A DNA stretch of 43,309 nucleotides from Lawsonibacter sp. (lineage in GTDB: Bacteria; Bacillota; Clostridia; Oscillospirales; Oscillospiraceae). The notes under the pieces were generated by a model. The model worked only from the letters and a program-made list of their open reading frames with translations. It ran no database searches and was not told the DNA's origin. The DNA lies in NCBI GenBank assembly GCA_022795855.1, contig JAAWHL010000011.1, forward strand, positions 1 through 43,309, read 5' to 3'. Shown here piece after piece: positions 25,188 to 33,769 of this stretch (within the stretch, counting starts at the first letter, position 1; each line of letters opens with the position of its first letter). A program made the position numbers and the translations under genes.

Positions 25188-26537
25188 TCACCTCCCGGCT
25201 TCCGCCAGAGCCTCTTCGCCGGTCCGGGGGGCCGCCCAGCCCGCAGAGGCCGTCTCCCCGCCCGTGTCCCAGTAGGCCAGCAGCAGCTCGCCGCCCTGCC
25301 GGTCCAGGGGCTCCAGCGCCGCGGCGGCCAGCCGCTCCGGCAGGACGATGGAGCGCCGCTCCGTGTCAGTGTAGCAGCGCAGCTGAAGGGTGAACTGGGT
25401 GATTTCCCCCCCCTCCACCAGGAAGCTGGCGGCATAGCCCGCCTCCCCCACCTGAACCTGGGTGCCGTCCAGGCAGTAGCCGAAATCCACCCGCCATCCG
25501 CCGGCGGTCTGCTCCATCTCCCGCAGGTACAGCCGCGCCGCGCCGGCCAGGGCGCCCGCCGCCCGCTCGGCCAGCTGGCGGCAGGCCTCCGCCGCCTCAA
25601 ACCGGGTCGGCGTCCCCTGGGAGGGCACCAGATAGCGGGAGGACTCCCCCTGGACCGCGGAGTAGGTCACCGTGCCCCCGGAGTAGACCCGCAGGGTGCC
25701 GCTGCCGCTCCGGATCACCTGCCCGTCGGTGCCCGAATAAATATAGCTGTTTTCCGGGAAGGACAGGGCGCTCAGCAGCTCTCCCATCCGTCCGCCCAGG
25801 CTCCCCTCCTCGCCCTCCCCCGCCAGGGGGTTGGCGGCGGCGTACACCCGGGGCTGGGGCTGCTGGGGCAGGATCATGGTGTCCCCGTCCAGCAGGGCGT
25901 ACTGCTCCTGCTCAAAGGCAAACACCGCGCCGTTGTCCACCGCGCCCAGGGCGGCGGCCTCCAGCTGGTCGGCGCTCACCACCTCCGCCCGGCGGGCGTA
26001 CAGGCCCCCCGTCTCCCGGTCCCGGTAGTACAGCGCGGCCTGTCCCCCCCGGGCGGCCAGCACCAGGCGGCGCACCGTGCCCTCCAGCTGCACCTCCTCT
26101 CCGGACAGCCAGCCGGACAGCACCGAAAGGGGGATGTCCCCCAGAAAGTCAAAGTACAGATTGGAGCTCTGCCCCAGCACCTGCCGCCACTCCCGCTGGC
26201 TCACCGCCTGGGCGGGGCCGGCGCTGCCCAGCGCCTCCCGCAGCAGGCTGGCCGCCGGCTGGAACAGCTGCTCGCAGCCCGCCTGGTCGTACTGGACCCC
26301 CTGCCGCCTCATGTTGTCCCCGTTCCAGTAGGAGACGGCCATGCGCACCGGCCAGGCGATGGCGCTGGACTCCTGTGCCTGGGGGGCGGAGGGCCCTGCG
26401 GCGTCCGGCGGGTGGAGCAGGCCGTTCAGCCCCGCGGCCATCAGGTTCACGCCCCCCAGGTAGACGGCGCTGCACGTCAGGGCCGCAATGAGGAGGTCCT
26501 TGCCCAGCTCAATCAGGCGGCGTTTTCTCTTATCCAT
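25188..26537 (-). CDS. yycH: YycH-like regulator of WalK
   Basis: The 449-residue product has an N-terminal membrane anchor (about residues 13-35) and a large extracytoplasmic domain ending in VQVGEAGYAASFLVEGGEITQFTLQLRCY, matching the YycH pattern. Its ATG overlaps the end of walK by eight bases (ATGGATAA), so translation is coupled. Like YycI it probably modulates WalK activity from outside the membrane. The last 25 residues, Ala/Gly-rich, are likely disordered. Confidence 0.8.
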   Translation of the reverse strand: MDKRKRRLIELGKDLLIAALTCSAVYLGGVNLMAAGLNGLLHPPDAAGPSAPQAQESSAIAWPVRMAVSYWNGDNMRRQGVQYDQAGCEQLFQPAASLLREALGSAGPAQAVSQREWRQVLGQSSNLYFDFLGDIPLSVLSGWLSGEEVQLEGTVRRLVLAARGGQAALYYRDRETGGLYARRAEVVSADQLEAAALGAVDNGAVFAFEQEQYALLDGDTMILPQQPQPRVYAAANPLAGEGEEGSLGGRMGELLSALSFPENSYIYSGTDGQVIRSGSGTLRVYSGGTVTYSAVQGESSRYLVPSQGTPTRFEAAEACRQLAERAAGALAGAARLYLREMEQTAGGWRVDFGYCLDGTQVQVGEAGYAASFLVEGGEITQFTLQLRCYTDTERRSIVLPERLAAAALEPLDRQGGELLLAYWDTGGETASAGWAAPRTGEEALAEAGR

Positions 26538-28290
26538 GGCTGGGGCCCTCGACGTTCAGCTCCATGCGCACGGCCAGGCCGGGCCCCTGCTTGTCCACCA
26601 GCTCCAGGGAGCCCTGGTGCCGCTGGATGATTTCCAGCGCGATGGACAGCCCCAGCCCGGTGCCCCCCGACTGGCGGGAGCGGGCCTTGTCCACCCGGTA
26701 GAAGCGCTCGAAAATACGGGGGCGGTCCTTTTCCGGGATGCCGATGCCGTTGTCGTCCACTACCATCCAGACCCGCTTCCCCTTGTAGCCGGCGAAAATA
26801 TTGATTTTCCCCCCGTCCGGGGTATATTTGATGGAGTTGGACACCACGTTCATCATCACCTGCACCACCCGCTCCCGGTCGGCCACAATCTCAGGCATAT
26901 TGGGCTGGATCTCCAGCTTCAGGGTATGGCTGTGGCGCTGGGCCTCCATATACACCGCGTTGTACAGCTCCTGCACCGCCACGGCAAAGGAGAACCGGGT
27001 CAGCTTCAGCTCATCCCGGCCCGAGTCGAACCGGGACAGCACCAGCAGGTCCTGTACGATATGGGTCATGCGGTCACTCTCGTTGACGATGACCCCCAGG
27101 AATTTCTGCTCCATCTCCGGCGGGATGTCCCCCGCCCCCTCGGAGAGGGTCTCGGCGTAGCTTCGGATATTGGTCAGGGGGGTGCGCAGCTCATGGGAGA
27201 CGTTGGCCACAAACTCCCGGCGCATGTCCTCGTTCTTGCGCTGCTCGGTGACGTCGTGGATGACCACCATCACGCCCCCCTGGCGCTCCCGGTCAAAGGG
27301 GGCCAGCAGCAGCTGCATATACCGGCCGTCCTCCTCCCGCTCCACCGTCAGGTAGTCGGGGGCGCACAGGGCGTCCTCCAGGGCCGCCTGCCCGCCGAAC
27401 AGCTCCTGATAGGTGGCGTCCGGACCGATTTTCCGGCCCAGCATCCGGGCGGCGGCGGGGTTGGAGTGAATCAGCCGCCCCTGCCAGTCGCAGGCCACCA
27501 CCCCGTCGGTCATGTGCAGGAAGAGGGTGTCCAGCTTGTTGCGCTCGTTCTCCACCTGGCGCAGGGTGCGGCGCAGCTGGCCGGCCATGTCGTTGAAGGT
27601 GTTGGTCAGCACGCCGATTTCGTCCTGGGAGTCCACCTCGATTTTCCGGGAAAAATCCCCCTCGGCCACCCGCATGGCCCCCTCGGTCAGCCGCTGAAGG
27701 GGGGTGACCATGGTCTTGGACAGCAGGAAGGACAGCAAAACGGAGATGCCCAGCCCAAAGGCCAGCGCCTCCAGAATCAGGATCAGCATCTGGCCGGTCA
27801 GGCTGGAGACCGTGGCCTTGTTGTCCACGATGTAGATGATGTAGCCCGCGCCCCCCCGCTGGATGGGAATCGCCACGTCCATATAGTCCGCGGCCACGTT
27901 GCTCTCTCCCCCTATCTCGCCCCCCACTGCGGCGGTCAGGTTGTTGGTGTACTCCAGGTTTTTCCCCCGCTCCCGGTCGCCGCCGGTGATGTAGACGCCG
28001 TTTTCGTCCAGAATGTACAGCTGGCGGTTCAGCCCGTCCACGCCCATCTCGCCGTAGTAGGCCGACAGCACCCGCTCCAGCATCTCCGCGCCGTTCTCCT
28101 CCCCCTCGGTCTCGGTGCGCAGGTCGGACACCATCTGGCTGTCCGCAAAGCGGCCGGCAATACGGGTGTAGAAGTCCTCCAGATAGAAGGCCTCCACCGA
28201 GTTGAGCAGAAAGGCCCCTACCACCGTCATCAGCGACAGAATCAGCAGCACCAGAATCAGCACCAGCTTGGTATGCAGACTGCGCAGCAC
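26530..28290 (-). CDS. walK: Sensor histidine kinase WalK (VicK)
   Basis: The 586-residue product has a membrane segment (8-30), an extracellular domain of about 140 residues, a second membrane segment (about 168-190), HAMP (MVTPLQRLTEGAMRVAEGDFSRKI), a PAS domain (DTLFLHMTDGVVACDWQGRLIHSN), a HisKA domain with the phosphorylated His in FVANVSHELRTPLTNIRSYAE, and an ATPase domain with N, G1 and G2 boxes (NVVSNSIKYTPDGG, VDDNGIGIPE, GGTGLGLSIALEI). This is the WalK layout of low-GC Gram-positives, controlling cell-wall hydrolases. The GTG start has GGAGGAG upstream. It lies 285 bases after walR instead of adjoining it. Confidence 0.93.
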   Translation of the reverse strand: MLRSLHTKLVLILVLLILSLMTVVGAFLLNSVEAFYLEDFYTRIAGRFADSQMVSDLRTETEGEENGAEMLERVLSAYYGEMGVDGLNRQLYILDENGVYITGGDRERGKNLEYTNNLTAAVGGEIGGESNVAADYMDVAIPIQRGGAGYIIYIVDNKATVSSLTGQMLILILEALAFGLGISVLLSFLLSKTMVTPLQRLTEGAMRVAEGDFSRKIEVDSQDEIGVLTNTFNDMAGQLRRTLRQVENERNKLDTLFLHMTDGVVACDWQGRLIHSNPAAARMLGRKIGPDATYQELFGGQAALEDALCAPDYLTVEREEDGRYMQLLLAPFDRERQGGVMVVIHDVTEQRKNEDMRREFVANVSHELRTPLTNIRSYAETLSEGAGDIPPEMEQKFLGVIVNESDRMTHIVQDLLVLSRFDSGRDELKLTRFSFAVAVQELYNAVYMEAQRHSHTLKLEIQPNMPEIVADRERVVQVMMNVVSNSIKYTPDGGKINIFAGYKGKRVWMVVDDNGIGIPEKDRPRIFERFYRVDKARSRQSGGTGLGLSIALEIIQRHQGSLELVDKQGPGLAVRMELNVEGPSHG

Positions 28291-28319
28291 AGGCCTCTCC
28301 TCCTTTTCCGCGGCTTTTC

Positions 28320-28420
28320 CCCGGGGGCTCCGCCCCCGGGCCCCCGCTTCTTTTTCTTGAAAGAAAAAGAAGCGAAAAGAACCTTCACCCGCAAAACTGC
28401 GCTTTGCCTGCGGGGTTTTT
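28320..28420. repeat. Composite stem-loop repeat inside the walR-walK gap
   Basis: Three inverted repeats lie in series: CCCGGGGGC/GCCCCCGGG (28320-28340), a perfect 13-bp GCTTCTTTTTCTT/AAGAAAAAGAAGC stem (28346-28373), and CCCGCA...TGCGGG (28388-28414) followed by TTTTT. Such GC-arm plus purine/pyrimidine-arm blocks look like a dispersed intergenic repeat. They fill most of the 28291-28575 gap, which holds no gene, and could reduce walK expression relative to walR. Confidence 0.6.
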
Positions 28421-28575
28421 ATGGTTTTTCAGAACATGCGGCATTCCGCAGGGTGGGACAGCCTCAGCCCGCCGTTTTTCCTGAGCGGATGGGCTCCGGC
28501 AGGGGCCGCCCCCCGGGCGGCCCGGGAAACGAACCGCGTTCCCGTCCGGCGGGCCGCCGTTTTTCCCGGAGCCCT

Positions 28576-29280
28576 TTACTTGCCGAAGTAGTAGCCCATG
28601 CCCCGCTTGGTGATGATGAACCTGGGGCTGGCCGGGTCGTCCTCCAGCTTCTCCCGCAGGCGGCGCACCGCCACGTCCACGGCCCGCACGTCCCCCACGT
28701 AGCCCTCGTAATTCCACACGTGCTCCATCAGCGCCTCCCGGGAGAAGACCTTCCCCGGCTGGGCGGCCAGATAGCAGATTAAATCGTACTCCCGCTGGGA
28801 CAGCTCCAGCGGCCGGCCGTCCTTGTATACGGTCATCCGCTCGGTGTCCACCGTCACCCGGCCCAGGCTGAGCTGCCCGGCGGCGGTCTTTGCCTCCTCC
28901 TGGGCGGCGGCCATGCCCACCCGGCGGATGTTGGCCTTCACCCGGGCCATCAGCTCCCGCATGGAAAAGGGCTTGGTGATATAGTCGTCCGCCCCCAGCT
29001 CCAGGCCCAGCACCTTGTCGGTCTCCTCCTCCCGGGCGGTGAGCATGATGATGGGCACGGCGCTCCCCTTCTCCCGAATTTTGCGGCACACGTCAAAGCC
29101 GTCCATCCCGGGCAGCATCAGGTCCAGCAGAATCAGGTCCGGGTCCTCCTCCAAAGCCAGGTGCAGGCCGGTGGGACCGTCGTAGGCCTCCAGGGTGTCG
29201 TAGCCGTCCCGCCCCAGGTTAAAGGACAGAATGTCCACAATATTCTGCTCGTCCTCCACAATCAGGACCTTTTTTCCCAT
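28576..29280 (-). CDS. walR: Response regulator WalR (VicR)
   Basis: The 234-residue product is an OmpR-type regulator: a receiver domain with VLIVEDEQ at the start, the phosphoacceptor Asp in LILLDLMLPGMDG near residue 53 and a KPF motif near 103, then a winged helix (SQREYDLICYLAAQPGKVFSREALMEHVW and VRRLREKLEDDPASPRFIITKRGMGYYFGK). Its close link to walK, yycH and yycI identifies it as WalR, the usually essential regulator of wall metabolism. GGGAGGAG precedes the ATG. It follows the NUDIX gene by 17 bases. Confidence 0.95.
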   Translation of the reverse strand: MGKKVLIVEDEQNIVDILSFNLGRDGYDTLEAYDGPTGLHLALEEDPDLILLDLMLPGMDGFDVCRKIREKGSAVPIIMLTAREEETDKVLGLELGADDYITKPFSMRELMARVKANIRRVGMAAAQEEAKTAAGQLSLGRVTVDTERMTVYKDGRPLELSQREYDLICYLAAQPGKVFSREALMEHVWNYEGYVGDVRAVDVAVRRLREKLEDDPASPRFIITKRGMGYYFGK

Positions 29281-29297
29281 GGATGCTCCTCCCTCTC

Positions 29298-29843
29298 TCA
29301 CTTCTGCTCCCGCTCCAGAAACAGCCTGGCCTTCAGCGTCAGGGCCACCGTCTTAGCGTCGGAAATCTCGCCGGACATCACCCGCTCCACCAGCTCCTCC
29401 AGGGGCATTTTGACCACGTCCAGGAACTCGTCCTCGTCCGGGTGGGCGGCCGACTGCTTCAGCTTCCGGCCCAGGTACATGTGCAGCACCTCGTCGCAGA
29501 ACCCGGGGGAGGCGTACAGCGCCCCCAGATAGAGCAGCTCCCCGGCCTCCAGGCCGGTCTCCTCCCCCAGCTCCCGGGCGGCGGCGGGGCGGTGGTCCTC
29601 CCCGCGGTCCAGCTTGCCCGCCGGCAGCTCCAGGATCTCCCGGTGGAAGGGGTAGCGGTACTGCCGCACCAGGCTGACCGTCCCGTCCTCCTCCAGCGGG
29701 AGCACCGCCACCCCGCCGGGATGCCGGCACACCTCCCGGCCGGCCACGCTGCCGTCGGGCAGCCGGGCCTTGTCCAGCTGTACGGTCAGAATCTTCCCCT
29801 CGAAGATTGTCTTGCTCTCCAACGTCTTTTCTGTGAGGTCCAC
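29298..29843 (-). CDS. NUDIX hydrolase, ADP-ribose pyrophosphatase type
   Basis: The 181-residue product contains a full Nudix box (GKLDRGEDHRPAAARELGEETG, about residues 76-97) preceded by YPFHREILELPAG, typical of ADP-ribose pyrophosphatases, which split ADP-ribose into AMP and ribose 5-phosphate. The GTG start has GGAGGGG upstream. It is the first gene of the walRK operon, an association with no known functional reason. Confidence 0.92.
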   Translation of the reverse strand: MDLTEKTLESKTIFEGKILTVQLDKARLPDGSVAGREVCRHPGGVAVLPLEEDGTVSLVRQYRYPFHREILELPAGKLDRGEDHRPAAARELGEETGLEAGELLYLGALYASPGFCDEVLHMYLGRKLKQSAAHPDEDEFLDVVKMPLEELVERVMSGEISDAKTVALTLKARLFLEREQK

Positions 29844-29872
29844 AGTCTTCCCCTCCTCCGTTTTATCCTGTC

Positions 29873-29901
29873 AGTATATCACACTCTGGTCCCGTTTTCC
29901 A
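29873..29901 (-). promoter_or_regulatory. Promoter of the NUDIX-walRK-yycHI operon
   Basis: TATACT (29873-29878), preceded by TGA, has a weak TGGAAA -35 (29896-29901) at 17 bases on the minus strand. Confidence 0.45.
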
Positions 29902-29936
29902 GCCAAACCGGCGGAAATCTGCGGAAATCCGAAAAA

Positions 29937-31148
29937 TCACCCCTGCCCGTCCAGGGTCAGGCTGGCAATGAACTGCTGGGCGGTGCGTGGGGTCCGTCCG
30001 GCGTGGCGGAGCTCCCAGGCCATGGCCTGGGCATGGAGCTCCTCCCGCTCCAGCTCCACCCCCGCCCGGCCGGCCAGATGGTCCACCAGGGCCAGATAAT
30101 CCCTTTTGTTCATGGTCAGGTAGGGGATGCGCAGGCCGAAGCGCTCAGCCAGGGCGGTTTTTTCCGAGATGGTCTCAAAGGCGTCCACCTCGTCCCCCGC
30201 CCGGTCGGAGAAGGTCTGCCGCACCAGGTGGCGGCGGTTGGAGGTGGCGTAGACGGCCACGTTGGCCGGCCGGCGCTCCAGCCCGCCCTCCAGAATGGTT
30301 TTCATCACCGAGTAGGTGCTGTCGTCCTGGTCGAAGGCCAAATCGTCAATAAACAGGATGAACTTCTGCTTCCGCCCCGCCAGGGCGCGGATCAGCCGGG
30401 GCATCTGGGCAAGGCCGCTCTTCTGCACCTCCACCAGCCGCAGCTCCTCAAAGCCCGGAACGCACAGCATGGACTTCACTGCGGCCGACTTTCCCGTCCC
30501 GCCGTCGCCGAAGAGGAGCACGTTGTTCACCCGGTGCCCCTCCAGCATGGCCCGGGTGTTGGCCTCCACCCGGCCTCTTTGCAGCTCGTAGCCCAGCAGC
30601 TCCTCCGGCCGGGGGCAGTCCGGGTCCTCCACCGGAATCAGCTCCCCTTGCTCCCACACAAAGGCGCGGCAGCGGGCAAAGCCCCCGCAGCCGTTCCGGC
30701 GGTAAAATTCCGTCAGCTCCTCAAAGCCGAAGGGGGCCGCCGCCCGCCACCGCGGCAGGCCCGCCAGCACCGGAGCGAACTCCGCCGGCAGCAGCGGCTT
30801 CATGGCGTCAATATACCGGTCGCAGTCGGTGCGGGAGAGCAGAAGCAGGGTCTCCACCTCCCGCCGGGCGGCGTTCTCCAGGGCAGGGTCCGCGCCGCCC
30901 CGGGCGCACAGCAGGCCGTAGGGGCTCTCCTCATAGCGCAGGACCTCCCACAGCCAGTCCCCCAGGCCCTGGAATTCCTTCTCCCGCAGGGCGTGGAACA
31001 CCTGGGTGTACGCGTCCAGGGCGCTCTCGCCGGCCCCCGCGGACAAAAATCGCAGCAGACGGGACATGCCGGACAGCACCGGTGTGTCCATCAGCGGGCG
31101 GTAGGCGGCCATGCCCCGCAGGGCGATGCTCAGCGCGGACAGTTCCAT
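29937..31148 (-). CDS. DUF815-family P-loop ATPase
   Basis: The 403-residue product has an N-terminal all-helical region (1-180) and an AAA-type ATPase core with Walker A GDGGTGKS, Walker B FILFIDDLAF and an R-rich sensor segment (VAVYATSNRRHLV), ending in ELRHAGRTPRTAQQFIASL. These mark the DUF815 family, whose cellular role is not established. The ATG at 31148 follows GGGGGAG. A near-consensus promoter lies upstream, its -35 overlapping that of the divergent dus gene. Confidence 0.88.
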   Translation of the reverse strand: MELSALSIALRGMAAYRPLMDTPVLSGMSRLLRFLSAGAGESALDAYTQVFHALREKEFQGLGDWLWEVLRYEESPYGLLCARGGADPALENAARREVETLLLLSRTDCDRYIDAMKPLLPAEFAPVLAGLPRWRAAAPFGFEELTEFYRRNGCGGFARCRAFVWEQGELIPVEDPDCPRPEELLGYELQRGRVEANTRAMLEGHRVNNVLLFGDGGTGKSAAVKSMLCVPGFEELRLVEVQKSGLAQMPRLIRALAGRKQKFILFIDDLAFDQDDSTYSVMKTILEGGLERRPANVAVYATSNRRHLVRQTFSDRAGDEVDAFETISEKTALAERFGLRIPYLTMNKRDYLALVDHLAGRAGVELEREELHAQAMAWELRHAGRTPRTAQQFIASLTLDGQG

Positions 31149-31184
31149 TGTAATCTCCCCCAATTCCTGAATGGATGCGCTCCA

Positions 31185-31213
31185 ATTTTACTGTCTGCCG
31201 CCGCTCTTGTCAA
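31185..31213 (-). promoter_or_regulatory. Promoter of the DUF815 gene
   Basis: TTGACA (31208-31213) and TAAAAT (31185-31190) on the minus strand are separated by exactly 17 bases. The -35 box shares five bases with the -35 of the rightward dus promoter. Confidence 0.8.
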
Positions 31214-31235
31214 CCGGAAAGGAACATGATACAAT
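31207..31235 (+). promoter_or_regulatory. Promoter of the dus-sigma operon
   Basis: TTGTCA (31207-31212) and TACAAT (31230-31235) are separated by exactly 17 bases. RNA polymerase cannot occupy this and the divergent DUF815 promoter at once. Confidence 0.8.
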
Positions 31236-31316
31236 AGGAAAACTTACAGCCTGTATGGATCCCGCCGCCCGGGCCCGCGCCCGGGGATGCGCACAGGCTC
31301 TTGCGAGGTGAGCCGT

Positions 31317-32288
31317 ATGCCTGTCATCGGAGGAATTCAAATCGAGACCCCCCTGGCCCTGGGGCCCATGGCCGGGGTGACGGACCTGGCCTTCCGCACC
31401 GTCTGCCGGGAGCAGGGGGCCGGCCTGACCTGCACGGAGATGGTCAGCGCCAAGGCCCTGTGCTACCAGGACAGGAAGTCCCTCCCCCTGCTGAAGCTGG
31501 GGGAGGGGGAGCACCCCGCCGCCGCCCAGATATTCGGCAGCGACCCGGCGTGCATGCAGGAGGCCGCCGCCATCGCCCGCCAGGTCTCGGGGGCCGACTT
31601 CATCGACATCAACATGGGCTGCCCCGTGCCCAAGGTAGCCAACTCCGGGGACGGCTCCGGCCTGATGCGGGACCCGGACCGGGCCGCCCGGGTGGCCGAG
31701 GCGGTGGTCCGGGGGGCCGGCTGCCCCGTGACGGTGAAATTCCGCCTGGGCTGGGACAAGGGGTCCATCAACTGCGTGGAGTTCGCCAAAATCATGGAGC
31801 AGGCCGGCGTGTCCGCCGTAGCGGTCCACGGCCGCACCCGGGCCCAGATGTACTCCGGATGCGCCAACTGGGACTATATCCGGGAGGTGAAGCGGGCGGT
31901 CTCCATCCCCGTCATCGCCAACGGCGACGTGTTCCGGGCCGAGGACGCCCCCCGCATCCTCCGCTATACCGGGGCGGACATGGCCATGCTGGGCCGGGGG
32001 GTGTTCGGCAACCCCTGGCTGTTCGCCCAGTGCCGGGCCGCCCTGGAGGGCCGCCCCATCCCCGGCATCCCCCCTCTGGCCCAGCGGTGCGACACCGCCG
32101 TGCGGCAGTTCGAGCTGGCCGCCGCCCAGAAGGGGGAGAAAATCGCCTGCCTGGAGGCCCGGCGGCACTACGCCTGGTATCTCAAGGGGGTGCCCCGCGC
32201 AGGCTATTACAAGGAGCAGATTGTCCGGATTGCCACTCTGGCCGACCTCTACCGGGTCACGGAGGGCATCAAGCGGGATCTGTGCTGA
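31317..32288 (+). CDS. dusB: tRNA-dihydrouridine synthase (DusB type)
   Basis: The 323-residue product shows the Dus features: LALGPMAGVTDLAFR at the start, DFIDINMGCPVPKVANSGDGSGLMRDP with the FMN/substrate loop, VTVKFRLGWD, VAVHGRTRAQMYSG and IANGDVF...GADMAMLGRGVFGNPWLF. It reduces specific uridines in the tRNA D-loop using FMN and NADPH. The ATG at 31317 with GAGGTG upstream is preferred over an ATG at 31287 with no ribosome site. It starts a four-gene unit with an ECF sigma factor. Confidence 0.93.
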   Translation: MPVIGGIQIETPLALGPMAGVTDLAFRTVCREQGAGLTCTEMVSAKALCYQDRKSLPLLKLGEGEHPAAAQIFGSDPACMQEAAAIARQVSGADFIDINMGCPVPKVANSGDGSGLMRDPDRAARVAEAVVRGAGCPVTVKFRLGWDKGSINCVEFAKIMEQAGVSAVAVHGRTRAQMYSGCANWDYIREVKRAVSIPVIANGDVFRAEDAPRILRYTGADMAMLGRGVFGNPWLFAQCRAALEGRPIPGIPPLAQRCDTAVRQFELAAAQKGEKIACLEARRHYAWYLKGVPRAGYYKEQIVRIATLADLYRVTEGIKRDLC

Positions 32289-32327
32289 CCGGCACATCCG
32301 CTTTGGGACGGAGAGGAGGAGACAGGC

Positions 32328-32933
32328 ATGACCGACCGGGAGCTGACCGAACGCGCCGGGCGGGGCGACCAGCAGGCCTTTGAGCAGCTGGTGCGGGACA
32401 ACGAAAAGCGGGTCTATAACCTGGCCCTGCGCATGACGGGCAGCCCGGAGGACGCTTTGGACCTGTCTCAGGAGGCCTTTCTCAACGCCTGGCGGGGGCT
32501 GGCCTCCTTCCAGGGGGAGTGCAGCTTCTCTACCTGGATGTACCGCCTGACCAGCAACGTGTGCCTGGACTTTCTCCGGGCCCGGAAGCGGCGGCTGGAG
32601 GCCGCCGGAGCGCTCCTCTCCCTGGACGGGGAGGACGCGCCCGACCCCGCCGCCCCCGACCGGCAGCGCCCCGAAGCCGTGCTGGAGCGCCGGGAGCAGC
32701 AGGAGCTGCTGCGCCGGGCGCTGGACGCCCTGCCCGACCACCACCGGCAGGTGCTGGCTCTGCGGGAGCTGTCGGGGCTGAGCTATCAGGAAATCAGCGC
32801 CGCGCTGGCGCTGGACCTGGGGACGGTCAAGTCCCGGCTGACCAGGGCCAGGCTGGCGCTGCGAACAATTTTGTGCCGGGACGGGAACTTTTTCGACCCG
32901 CCGCCGTCTAACCGGACAGAGAAAACTCCCTGA
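32328..32933 (+). CDS. ECF-type RNA polymerase sigma factor
   Basis: The 201-residue product has a region 2 (AFEQLVRDNEKRVYNLALRMTGSPEDALDLSQEAFLNAWRGLASF, then FSTWMYRLTSNVCLDFLRARKR) and a region 4 (LPDHHRQVLALRELSGLSYQEISAALALDLGTVKSRLTRARLALR). These fit the SigW/RpoE-like ECF group, which respond to envelope stress. AGGAGG precedes the ATG. The next gene encodes a zinc-type anti-sigma factor, so activity is probably held at the membrane. Confidence 0.95.
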   Translation: MTDRELTERAGRGDQQAFEQLVRDNEKRVYNLALRMTGSPEDALDLSQEAFLNAWRGLASFQGECSFSTWMYRLTSNVCLDFLRARKRRLEAAGALLSLDGEDAPDPAAPDRQRPEAVLERREQQELLRRALDALPDHHRQVLALRELSGLSYQEISAALALDLGTVKSRLTRARLALRTILCRDGNFFDPPPSNRTEKTP

Positions 32934-32962
32934 CAAAATCGGCGTGTGAGAGGTGAGGGTCT

Positions 32963-33742
32963 GTGGGAACATGCGAATATTTTGAGGCGCTCCTCAGCCA
33001 GTCCCTGGACGAGGCCCTCTCCCCCGGGGCGGGTCAGGCCCTGTCCGCCCATCTGGCCGGGTGCCCCCGGTGCCGGGAGACAGAGCGGCAGCTGGCGCAG
33101 CTGAGCCAGGCCCTGCGGGACTGGGAGGACCGGCCCGCCCCGGCGGACCTGACGGCGCGGGTGATGGACCGGGTGGGCCGCCTGGAGCGCCCCGCCAAGG
33201 CCGTCCCGTTCCTGCGGCGGCCCGCAGTGCGGGCCTGGGGCTCCCTGGCCGCCTGCGCCCTTCTGTGCGCCGGCCTGCTGCGGCTGGCCCTTCCCGCCGC
33301 CCCGGAGGGGGCCGCCCCCATGGCCGTCGCTGCGGAGGATCCATCCGCAGCGGACCCCCAGGCCCTCCCGGAGGGCCTGGACGTGCCGGACGGGCCCCTG
33401 GAGCGCAGCGTCCGGTCCGAGCCCTTCCTCTTTTCCGCCTCCACCCAGAAATCCGACCCGGATACGGATTCTGCCGGCGCTCCGGCCCCCCTGCCCGACA
33501 GCGGCCTGCTGCTTCAGTCCGCCCGCGCCGCGCTGGGGGCCGAGCCGGGCAGCCTGCTTGTGCTGGACGCCCTCCCCGGCGGCCTGGAGCTGGAGGGGGA
33601 CTGGCTGACCACCCAGGAGGGCTGGCTCCTGACGGAACTGGACGAGTCCCTCCCCCAGGAGGCCCGCCAGGCCCTGGCTGACGCCGCCCTGCTCCTCCTC
33701 ACCCAGGGGGCGGGCCCCGCCGTCCTGCTGCTCCTGGGCTGA
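32963..33742 (+). CDS. Membrane anti-sigma factor with zinc-finger N-terminus
   Basis: The 259-residue product begins with a ZAS/zf-HC2 domain: Cys4, then HLAGCPRC with the H-x3-C-x2-C ligands, about residues 29-37. A membrane segment follows at about 92-110 (AWGSLAACALLCAGLLRLALP). The rest is an extracytoplasmic Ala/Pro-rich region with no recognised domain. It starts at a GTG with AGGTGAGG upstream, 29 bases after the sigma gene, and most likely binds that sigma factor until an envelope signal releases it. Confidence 0.85.
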   Translation: MGTCEYFEALLSQSLDEALSPGAGQALSAHLAGCPRCRETERQLAQLSQALRDWEDRPAPADLTARVMDRVGRLERPAKAVPFLRRPAVRAWGSLAACALLCAGLLRLALPAAPEGAAPMAVAAEDPSAADPQALPEGLDVPDGPLERSVRSEPFLFSASTQKSDPDTDSAGAPAPLPDSGLLLQSARAALGAEPGSLLVLDALPGGLELEGDWLTTQEGWLLTELDESLPQEARQALADAALLLLTQGAGPAVLLLLG

Positions 33743-33769
33743 CAAGATTGTAATAAGGGGTGGAACGCT

